Source: Pseudomonas frederiksbergensis
GTDB taxonomy: Bacteria > Pseudomonadota > Gammaproteobacteria > Pseudomonadales > Pseudomonadaceae
NCBI RefSeq assembly: GCF_017114915.1
Contig: NZ_JAAUOE010000006.1
Location: 62,001-126,000 of the forward strand
Reading direction: 5' to 3'
DNA: 64,000 nt
Shown piece after piece: positions 57,447 to 64,000 of this stretch. Every line of letters begins with the position of its first letter. Position 1 is the stretch's first letter. A program made the position numbers and the translations under genes. The notes under the pieces are model-generated. The model did not search any database and was not told the origin of the DNA. It saw only the letters and a program-made list of their open reading frames with translations.

Positions 57447-58325
57447 ATGAACCCGTTCGAAGACATGCGTATTTTTTGCCAGGTCATGGACTCCGGCAGC
57501 TTCACCGCGGCAGCCGATCAATTAGGGCTGTCCAAGCAATTCGTCAGCCGCCGCCTGATGCAGCTGGAAGAGCGTCTCGGCGTGCGCCTGCTCAATCGCT
57601 CCACCCGACGGCTGGACGTCACCCCGCTGGGGCAGAGTTATTACGAATCGGCCCTGCGCCTGCTCAGTGAAGTCGAGCAGGTGGAGCAGGGCATCGCCGG
57701 CCAGACCACCGAACCGCGCGGCACCATTCGCCTGAGCGCGCCGTTGTCGTTTGCCGTGGCACATTTGGGCTGTTTGCTGCCGGTATTTTTGCAGCGTTAT
57801 CGCGACGTCACCGTGGAAGTCGACCTGAGCGATCGGCCGGTGGACTTGCTCGGCGAAGGTTACGATTTGGCATTGCGCATCGGCGTGCTGGAAGACTCGA
57901 CACTGATCGCACGGCGCATCGCCTCCATCGAGCGCTTGTACTGCGCCAGCCCGGCGTATCTGGCCGAGCGTGGCACGCCGCTTAAACCCGAAGATCTACA
58001 CAGCCACGATTGCCTGCCCTACGGCCACGGTCGTCAGGTGCAATGGCGTTTCGAAGGGCGGGGTAAACCGCTGACCGTCAACGTCACCGGGCGGATGCGG
58101 GTCAACAACGGTGAACTGCTCAAGGACGCGGCCATTGCCGGCATGGGCATCACATACTTGCCGACCTTCATCGTCGATTCGGCCCTGGAAGACGGTAGGC
58201 TGGTGCCGGTACTGGATGATTTGCGCCCCGAGCCGCTGACCTTGTCGGCGGTCTACCCTCAGCATCGCCAGGGCTCGCGACCGGTGAGGGCGCTGATCGA
58301 GTTCTTGCGTGAGCGGTTGAATTAA
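57447..58325 (+). CDS. LysR family transcriptional regulator
   Basis: This 292-aa LysR regulator is of the DmlR/CrgA-like branch (MNPFEDMRIFCQVMDSGSF, LSKQFVSRRLMQLEERLGVRLLNRSTRRLDVT), with a substrate-binding domain from about residue 90. The ATG at 57447 is preferred over a longer in-frame extension with no conservation. It is divergent from the secreted esterase across 162 bp, the classical layout for a LysR regulator and its target. Confidence 0.92.
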   Translation: MNPFEDMRIFCQVMDSGSFTAAADQLGLSKQFVSRRLMQLEERLGVRLLNRSTRRLDVTPLGQSYYESALRLLSEVEQVEQGIAGQTTEPRGTIRLSAPLSFAVAHLGCLLPVFLQRYRDVTVEVDLSDRPVDLLGEGYDLALRIGVLEDSTLIARRIASIERLYCASPAYLAERGTPLKPEDLHSHDCLPYGHGRQVQWRFEGRGKPLTVNVTGRMRVNNGELLKDAAIAGMGITYLPTFIVDSALEDGRLVPVLDDLRPEPLTLSAVYPQHRQGSRPVRALIEFLRERLN

Positions 58326-58449
58326 CGGGGGAGAGGGTTCACGCCACCGGTGATACCCCTGGAGTGGGCAGAAGTAACGTAGTGCCAAAGATTGATCTCT
58401 GTGCGCATCCGGGGCATGCAGCAAATCAATCAACAGTTAAGCCACGGAA

Positions 58450-58543
58450 CCTGTAGGAGCGGGCTTGCCCGCGAAAGCGGTGTGTCAGGCGACATCAATG
58501 TTGACTGTACCGACGTCTTCGCGGGCAAGCCCGCTCCTACAGG
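58450..58543. repeat. REP doublet (REPIN-like)
   Basis: CTGTAGGAGCGGGCTTGCCCGCG and its inverted partner enclose a spacer with ACATCAATGTTGA, shared with the copy at 30214. It lies between the convergent LysR and GNAT genes. Confidence 0.9.
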
Positions 58544-58575
58544 GAGATGCGGCCAAATGTGGGAGCGGAAGCCAA

Positions 58576-59265
58576 TCACACCTGCGCCGCAGTCACCGTC
58601 CGCTGCTCCGGTTTACGCAACGCCGTCAGCCGCGAGCCGCTGTAGCGGGTTTCGCGGAAGAAGCGCCAGCGACCGAACAGGTCGTAGACGTGGGTGATGC
58701 GCCCTTGCTCCTGGTAGTCCATGCGGATGTGCATTTTCATGGCCTGGATGTTGCGGGTATCGCAGACGTCGACGATCTTGTTGTAGCCTTTGGCCCGCAT
58801 CGCACTCCAGAGATTGAACTGGGCGTCCACCGACAGGTTGGAGCCGAAGTATTGAGGGATCATTTCACCGCCGAATTCAAAAAATTCGCCGGGATTGACC
58901 CGGAACCAGCAGCCGTAATAGTGCCGATCAAAGTAGTCCCCGGTGCTGCCCCAGATAAATCCGATGGCATCACCTTGCTCGTCCACGTACATGTGCCCGG
59001 TGTGGCCCTCGGCGGCGATTTCGGCCATGGCCTTGACGCGGTTGCCGTAATACCTGGTGAAGGCCGTGGCGTTTTCCGGGGTGATGGTCACCAGACGCAA
59101 ACCCGAATAGGGCCGCAGATTGTGCGGCGCCACCGGGGTGACCAGATCGCGCCCCAGCCACAACAGCTCTCGATGGAAGAACACATAGCGCTTCCAGAGC
59201 GTCTGGAGCGTGTGGAGCAGGCCTTTTTGTCTGATGCGTTCGTGAAGCTTTTCGATGGCGCTCAT
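58576..59265 (-). CDS. GNAT-type acetyltransferase, paralogue A
   Basis: This 229-aa protein has a C-terminal GNAT-like part (IVDVCDTRNIQAMKMHIRMDYQEQG) preceded by AEGHTGHMYVDEQGDAIGFIWGST. It is clearly paralogous and equal in length to 61320-62009. The two differ mainly at the ends. A helical, basic N-terminus (RIRQKGLLHTLQTLWKRYVF) may attach to the membrane surface. Its neighbours suggest sugar or polysaccharide acetylation; the substrate is unknown. Confidence 0.75.
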   Translation of the reverse strand: MSAIEKLHERIRQKGLLHTLQTLWKRYVFFHRELLWLGRDLVTPVAPHNLRPYSGLRLVTITPENATAFTRYYGNRVKAMAEIAAEGHTGHMYVDEQGDAIGFIWGSTGDYFDRHYYGCWFRVNPGEFFEFGGEMIPQYFGSNLSVDAQFNLWSAMRAKGYNKIVDVCDTRNIQAMKMHIRMDYQEQGRITHVYDLFGRWRFFRETRYSGSRLTALRKPEQRTVTAAQV

Positions 59266-59322
59266 GAAGTCCTCCGCGGCCGAAGCCAGGGTGTGGTGGG
59301 TAACGTGTTCAATGGCGATAAA

Positions 59323-60135
59323 TCATGGTTTCAATGGATGTAGCTCAGTCGTGTACTGCAGCTCCTCCTTGAGTGTGCGTGGCACCACGGCATAGGACAC
59401 TCTGGGAATACCCCGAAGACGCTGATCCAGCACATGGCTCAGAGACTCTCCCTGGTTCAGATAGGCATCGCCAAAATCAGCGCCGATATGGATCGGATGG
59501 ACGACGATTTCCAGCAGGCCGTCGATTGGCATCGCCACGGTGCGCAGGTCGACGGGGGTGCATACGTTTTGGGCGGTCGCTCCAGCCAGGCTGTTCAATC
59601 GATGGTTGAGTAACGTCTTGAACACTCGCTTGGGCACACTCAGGTTACTGCCCAGATCCCGGGCCAGGCGCACGGGCACCCCTTGGCGGGCGGCAAAGCG
59701 CGCGACGATTTCGCCGACGGGCCAGATGTTGTGCACGTGCTGATGGGAATCGATGTGGCTGGGGCGCAGGCCGTTGTCCAGGCAGCGTTGCCACTGGGCC
59801 TCGAGTTCTTCCAGCACTGCATCGCGATCCAGGCGGTTGAGCCAGAGACTGTGGCGGGGCAGGCTGAGGTCGAACTCACCCTGGCTGTCACAGAACGTCG
59901 AGCGCGCGAGAATCGACGGGCTCAACGGTCGGCCATAGGTGAGGTTGAAGTGCAGCCCGATTCGCCCCTTGAGCAACGGCTGCCGGGCCAGGATGCAGGC
60001 CGCTTCGAACGCCGGCATGTTGGCCATGGCGGTGGCGGAGCTGATGACCCCGGCCTGGAAGGCGCCCAGGATCACCGCGTTTTCGCTCGGGCTGAGCCCG
60101 AAATCGTCAGCGTTGACGATGACTTGGCGAGGCAT
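59323..60135 (-). CDS. ChbG/HpnK (YdjC) family carbohydrate deacetylase
   Basis: This 270-aa deacetylase of the YdjC/ChbG fold removes acetyl groups from N-acetylated sugars. Metal ligands are visible as NADDFG (Asp), IGLHFNLT (His) and HIDSHQHVH (His). GGAGGG precedes the ATG at 60135. The start overlaps the end of the CelD-like gene by 29 bp. It has no signal peptide, so cytoplasmic sugar or lipid-linked substrates are likely. Confidence 0.9.
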   Translation of the reverse strand: MPRQVIVNADDFGLSPSENAVILGAFQAGVISSATAMANMPAFEAACILARQPLLKGRIGLHFNLTYGRPLSPSILARSTFCDSQGEFDLSLPRHSLWLNRLDRDAVLEELEAQWQRCLDNGLRPSHIDSHQHVHNIWPVGEIVARFAARQGVPVRLARDLGSNLSVPKRVFKTLLNHRLNSLAGATAQNVCTPVDLRTVAMPIDGLLEIVVHPIHIGADFGDAYLNQGESLSHVLDQRLRGIPRVSYAVVPRTLKEELQYTTELHPLKP

Positions 60136-61315
60136 GTTCGCCCTCCAGGGGTATTGCGTTGGGCTCAGGGCTCTTGTCCCCAGGTGCGGAAGTCGGCTTG
60201 AGCGCCGCTGCTGCGCGCCAGGCTCGCCACTTTTTCAACCAGGGTTTGAACTGGTGCCAGAGTCGCATGGCCAACCCCAGGACGAGGCCGCTGGGGCGCC
60301 AGGAGTAGAAACTCCAGCGCCAGTGCTCCAGTTGCCCGGTCATGCGTTCCTGGAGTTGATGGCTGGAGTTTTCCAGGCTGATCCGCGAAGCGTCGATCCA
60401 GTGCCAATTGTCATCCAGCCCCCAGAGGATCCACTCGTCGAGCAGCACACGACCGCTGCCCAGGTCGGCGTATCGCGGCACAAACGCCAGGTTGTAGTCG
60501 TACAGCCGGCCCTGTTCCAGCAACCCGAGGCGATAGCTGATGCAGCGCTCGTCCAGTTCCAGCACCACCACCCGCATCAGTCCCTGTTCGGCGAGGGCGG
60601 TGAAGGCCCGCTCGATCCATTGGCGGCTGCGGTCGCTGGTGAAAATCCCCACGCCTTGAAGCCCTTTCCAGCTCTGCGCTTCGACTTTGCCGAGAACCCG
60701 CAACAGCGACCCGATGGTGGACGCGTCGGGGGTTATCCGTCGGACCTGGGCACCGCAGGCCGCAATGCGTTTACGCGCACGGCGCAGTTTGTAGCGTGGG
60801 TCGCCGGACACCTCCAGACGGTCGGCATCGCTGATCAGGTGCACCGGCACCCGACAACTGAGGCGGCGTTCGCCGGTCGAGCTATGCGCCATCCAGGCGG
60901 TCAGCGCACTTTCTTCACCGATGGGTTCGGACAATTCATTGAGTTGCAGCATCGCATGGGGCACGCGATGGCGGATCATCACCAGCGCCTTGCGCATGCT
61001 CTCGGCATCGAGGCAGGTGAGCAGGGCCAGGCGATCGGTGAGGGGATAACCGAGGTGACGCAGGATACGAAACGGCAGCCCGCCAAAGCGCTCCGTGGAC
61101 GCCACCAATGGCAGGCACAAGGCCAATTCATCGTCCTGCCAGCCCAGCAGAACGTGCAAGCGTTCCCCGGCGGCCAGTGCCTGTTCCGACGCGCACAGCC
61201 AGGCCAAGGTGTTGAAGGGCGTGTGGTCGGTCACGCGCAGGCGCAGCCCCTCGTAGGCGGCTGTCGGAAAGTCCGGGGCGCACAGCGAGGTGCGCCATTC
61301 GAATCGCGCCATCAT
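60107..61315 (-). CDS. CelD/BcsL-like acyltransferase (GNAT-6/FemAB-type)
   Basis: This 402-aa protein resembles CelD/BcsL-type acetyltransferases of polysaccharide clusters: YKLRRARKRIAACGAQVRRI, then VGIFTSDRSRQWIERAFTALAEQGLMRVVVLELDE and a C-terminal LAFVPRYADLGSGRVLLDEWILWGLDD. The ATG at 61315 starts 4 bp after the upstream GNAT stop; an earlier in-frame start overlaps that gene and is less likely. It probably O- or N-acylates sugars of an exopolysaccharide, by inference from family. Confidence 0.8.
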   Translation of the reverse strand: MMARFEWRTSLCAPDFPTAAYEGLRLRVTDHTPFNTLAWLCASEQALAAGERLHVLLGWQDDELALCLPLVASTERFGGLPFRILRHLGYPLTDRLALLTCLDAESMRKALVMIRHRVPHAMLQLNELSEPIGEESALTAWMAHSSTGERRLSCRVPVHLISDADRLEVSGDPRYKLRRARKRIAACGAQVRRITPDASTIGSLLRVLGKVEAQSWKGLQGVGIFTSDRSRQWIERAFTALAEQGLMRVVVLELDERCISYRLGLLEQGRLYDYNLAFVPRYADLGSGRVLLDEWILWGLDDNWHWIDASRISLENSSHQLQERMTGQLEHWRWSFYSWRPSGLVLGLAMRLWHQFKPWLKKWRAWRAAAALKPTSAPGDKSPEPNAIPLEGEHASPSHRQR

Positions 61316-61319
61316 AGGT

Positions 61320-62009
61320 TCAGCCCGCCGACTCAGGAGCAGGTGAACGGGACGGTTTGCGTAACGCATCCAGACGTGAGCCGCTGTAACGGGTCTCACG
61401 AAAGAAGCGCCAGCGGCCGAATAATCGGTAGACGTGCAGGGCGCGTCCTTGTTCTTGATAGCCCATGCGAATATGCAGTTTCATCGCCGGTATGTTGTCG
61501 GCATCGCAGACATCCACAACGGTGTTGCAGCCTTGGGCGTGCATGGCTTTCCAGAGTTGCAGCTGCAGATCCACCGAGAGCGTGGAGCCCCAATAGGCGC
61601 GGGCCAGTTCACCGCCGAACTCGAAAAATTCGCCTTTGTTGACCGCGGATGTGCAGCCATAGAAATGCCGGTCGTGATAAGCCCGGGTGCTGCCCCATAT
61701 GAAGGCTACCGTGTCGCCTTTGTCATCCAGATACATATGCCCGGTGTAACCCTCGGCGGCCAGTTCCGCCATGGTGTTGACACGATCGCCAAAATGACGG
61801 GTGAAGGCCGTGGCGTTCTGCACGGTGATGGTCTTCATCCGTAGCGGTGGATAAGGCTTGAGGTGATGGGGCGGCACCGGGCTGACCAGGTCACGCCTCA
61901 TCCATAACAGCTCCCAGTGAACAAACACGTAGCGCTTCCACCCCCCCCTGATCGTTGCAAGCAGACCTTTGTGTTTGATGTGCTGGCGAAGTTTCCCTGA
62001 GACATTCAT
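61320..62009 (-). CDS. GNAT-type acetyltransferase, paralogue B
   Basis: This 229-aa protein is paralogous to 58576-59265 along its whole length (shared blocks RLFGRWRFFRETRYSGSRL at the C-terminus, AEGYTGHMYLDDKGD, KGEFFEFGGE). AGGAGG lies 7 nt before the ATG at 62009, a near-perfect site. It is followed within 4 bp by the CelD-like gene, so both are probably co-translated. Tandem duplication around the ChbG/CelD-like genes is likely. Confidence 0.78.
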   Translation of the reverse strand: MNVSGKLRQHIKHKGLLATIRGGWKRYVFVHWELLWMRRDLVSPVPPHHLKPYPPLRMKTITVQNATAFTRHFGDRVNTMAELAAEGYTGHMYLDDKGDTVAFIWGSTRAYHDRHFYGCTSAVNKGEFFEFGGELARAYWGSTLSVDLQLQLWKAMHAQGCNTVVDVCDADNIPAMKLHIRMGYQEQGRALHVYRLFGRWRFFRETRYSGSRLDALRKPSRSPAPESAG

Positions 62010-62103
62010 GTCATGGCCTCCTGACGGAGACCGGCCGTGGATGACATGCTGCAATGCGCACTCGGCAGCGGCGCGATCTTTGTGTAATGCAAGTTGACGG
62101 CGT

Positions 62104-64000
62104 TCACGAGGCGCTCCAGCTCAGAGCGAACAGGGTTTGCCCCGGCAAATCGAAGCTGACGCGACCGTCCTTACAGTCGAATGGAGCGCTACGACTGCGG
62201 CTGTCGGCACCGAAATACATCAGCGACCCCTTGGCCAGCGGACACGCCGCCCCGGCCAGATCGACACGCTGCAAGCGCGGGCCCTTATTGACCCCCAGCA
62301 AACTGCGTTGGTGTTCGGTGGCCATGGCCAATACGTCGACTTCGAAGGCGTCGTTGTCCAGGCGCATGACGTTTTTCAGCCAGTGCTGCTGGATGAATTG
62401 CTGGGCCAGGCCCACCGGTTTGAGCTCGAAACGATCGCCGCCCAGCACCCGCACCATGCCTTTGGGGTAGGTCGGTTCGTCGGCGGCCTGGAACCAGTTG
62501 AGCATGTCCAGCAAGCCGTCCTGCGCCGAGTTGATGACCACCGAGGTCCACCATAGCGAAGCAAAATGGGTTTCTTGATCGTAGGGGCTCAGGCTTGAAC
62601 CGCTGGACAGGTTGGTCTGGTCCAGCAGCAAGGCCTTGCGTGGCCGGCCCTTGGCATCGAGGCCCACCAGTTCGGCGGCGCGGCGCACGCTGTCGCGGTA
62701 GACCCGGGTTGCCAGCAGGTCACGAATCATCCATTCGTGCCAGGCGAGGGCATCGATTTGCGCACCGGATTCGGCCAGCAGGCGCCGTGCCCAGTCGATA
62801 CCGCGCTTATCGATGGCGTCATCGGCGAACGGACCGTTGACGAAGCGCGAAGTGGCGGGCATGGCGATGCGCACACCGGCCCTGGCGTTGGCCGGGTCGC
62901 TGCGCACCTGCCGGGCCATGCTGTTGAAGATCGCCTGGTAGTTGGTGTAGCTCGGGTAATTGAGGTTCGGCTCGTCGGCGAAGGCGATGTAGTGAGTGCC
63001 GGTGCCGCCGAGGGCACGGGTCGCAGCCAGCCAGGCGTCGAGGCCGGCGTTGCTCACGGGGTCGGCCCGCAGATCGGCCTGGCGTTGGCTGCCGGCCAGC
63101 AGCGTGATGTCCTGGGTGATGCCGAAGCGGTTCTGATAGAGCTGGCGGAACGCATCTTCGTGGTGCGGATTTTGCGCGGTGACATCGACGAAACTGTAAT
63201 AGGAACCCGCCTGAGGCTTGAGGGCGTCGAGTACCGCGAAACTGGATTGAGGGGGCAGCACATAGGGCAGGTAAATGCCCAGGTTCGGGGTCGGGCCGAG
63301 CAGTTCTTTGTGCAGGGTCAAGCGGGTCTGGCCATCATCCTCGCGCAGCGGTTTGAGTTGCTGCGGGTTCTGGGCGAACAGGTTTGCCGTGCCATCGAGC
63401 CAGAACGCAACTTTGCCGCTGCCTTGCAGGCGCAGGCGCCAGACCTGTTCATCCTGGGTGACGGGCAATGCCACCTGATCGAACTGCCAATAGGCGCGAT
63501 AGGGTTTGAGCGTAAGCGTCACGTGTTGGTTGTCGCTCACACGCTGGGCCAGCAGAGCGCTGACGCCACCGTGAAACTTGCCGGCCAGCACCGCGTGTTC
63601 CCCCGGTGCGACTTTGAAATACAGCTCATCGCCGCCGCGGGTTTCGGCGCTGAAATGCACCTTGGCCGGGGCGAACAACGCCACGGTGCGTTCGTCGTGT
63701 TCGACCGTGTAGCGGCGGAAGCTGTAGCCGGGAATTTCCAGTCGATAACTGGCGGCCCCCGGCTTCAGTGGCCAGCTCTGTTTGCCTTGGGTTTCACTGG
63801 CGCCGATCAGGCGTTCGCCTTTCAGGTTGCCGTTGCCGTCGAGCAGGTACAGGCGTTCTTCGTTGGCATCGGCCTGCCACGCCGGGACCCAGCGGATGGT
63901 CAGTGTGTCGGGGCGATCCGCTTGCAGGTACAGACTGCCATCGCGAATATCAGCCCAGCGCATGGGCGCCGCCTGGGCACTCAAGCCGAGGCCCAGGCTC
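62104..64000 (-). CDS. secreted glycosidase-like protein (partial, 5' end outside window)
   Basis: At least 632 codons of an exported protein are visible; the frame is open to the right edge and the start codon lies outside. The last visible part (SLGLGLSAQAAPMRW) is the end of a signal peptide with cleavage after AQA. The N-terminal half is beta-rich. From about 350 on it resembles a TIM-barrel glycosidase, with a possible acid/base Glu in FADEPNLNYPSY and another conserved-looking acidic pair in LAWHEWMIRD. Family not identified with certainty. It lies ahead of the acyltransferase/deacetylase genes. Confidence 0.7.
   Translation of the reverse strand, partial: SLGLGLSAQAAPMRWADIRDGSLYLQADRPDTLTIRWVPAWQADANEERLYLLDGNGNLKGERLIGASETQGKQSWPLKPGAASYRLEIPGYSFRRYTVEHDERTVALFAPAKVHFSAETRGGDELYFKVAPGEHAVLAGKFHGGVSALLAQRVSDNQHVTLTLKPYRAYWQFDQVALPVTQDEQVWRLRLQGSGKVAFWLDGTANLFAQNPQQLKPLREDDGQTRLTLHKELLGPTPNLGIYLPYVLPPQSSFAVLDALKPQAGSYYSFVDVTAQNPHHEDAFRQLYQNRFGITQDITLLAGSQRQADLRADPVSNAGLDAWLAATRALGGTGTHYIAFADEPNLNYPSYTNYQAIFNSMARQVRSDPANARAGVRIAMPATSRFVNGPFADDAIDKRGIDWARRLLAESGAQIDALAWHEWMIRDLLATRVYRDSVRRAAELVGLDAKGRPRKALLLDQTNLSSGSSLSPYDQETHFASLWWTSVVINSAQDGLLDMLNWFQAADEPTYPKGMVRVLGGDRFELKPVGLAQQFIQQHWLKNVMRLDNDAFEVDVLAMATEHQRSLLGVNKGPRLQRVDLAGAACPLAKGSLMYFGADSRSRSAPFDCKDGRVSFDLPGQTLFALSWSAS

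Overview
The window is chromosomal DNA from a Pseudomonas of the fluorescens group. This is inferred from high GC, fused nuoCD, paired icd/idh isocitrate dehydrogenases, the clpS-clpA-infA-bpt-aat block, GTAGGAGCGGGCTTGC-type REP doublets and a DUF6124-type gene with its long leader. No rRNA, tRNA, CRISPR array, insertion sequence or prophage was seen. Most long open frames antisense to the listed genes are GC-driven shadows.

Layout. 1-7.5 kb: the first half of the nuo operon (nuoA-B-CD-E-F-G, minus strand), cut at the left edge inside nuoG. 8-9.4 kb: aceA. 9.9-10.7 kb: an orphan secretin-like periplasmic protein. 10.9-16.3 kb: a minus-strand block of translation and nucleotide genes (nudJ, mnmA, hflD, purB, roxA-like, a GNAT enzyme). 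16.5-20.5 kb: idh and icd, divergent. 20.6-27 kb: cspD, clpS-clpA, infA, bpt, aat, trxB, which include the bacterial N-degron machinery. 27-34.7 kb: ftsK, lolA and the rarA-crcB-serS-cysG run. 34.9-38.3 kb: a glutathionyl-hydroquinone reductase-like gene, then tusD-C-B-E-ybiB with overlapping starts and stops. 38.5-42 kb: small accessory genes (lipoprotein, GNAT, nudK-like, pirin, GlxA-type regulator).

42-64 kb is accessory and more interesting. Two OmpR-type winged-helix/STAND ATPase regulators face each other and overlap at their 3' ends; one is full length and one lacks the C-terminal half. Next come a WrbA-like flavoprotein/alpha-beta hydrolase pair, a small AraC-type gene and a LysR gene. 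A perfect 20-bp sequence lies in the same orientation and at almost the same distance (about 122-125 nt) ahead of the flavoprotein gene and ahead of the AraC gene, and looks like a shared operator. A DUF6124-type gene follows, with a structured leader of about 300 nt. Then come a four-gene operon (DoxX, antibiotic-biosynthesis-monooxygenase-like, amidohydrolase, YcaC-like hydrolase), an MscS channel fused to a cyclic-nucleotide-type domain, and a secreted esterase divergent from a LysR gene. The right edge holds a minus-strand polysaccharide-type group: two paralogous GNATs flanking a CelD-like acyltransferase and a ChbG-like deacetylase, behind a secreted glycosidase-like protein cut by the window edge.

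Repeats: four copies of an exactly 111-bp multi-hairpin element (10778, 23826, 34756, 50748), three REP doublets (16366, 30214, 58450) and one collapsed single REP hairpin (40029). Strong Rho-independent terminators follow aceA, purB, idh, icd, clpA, infA, the YcaC-like gene and the esterase.
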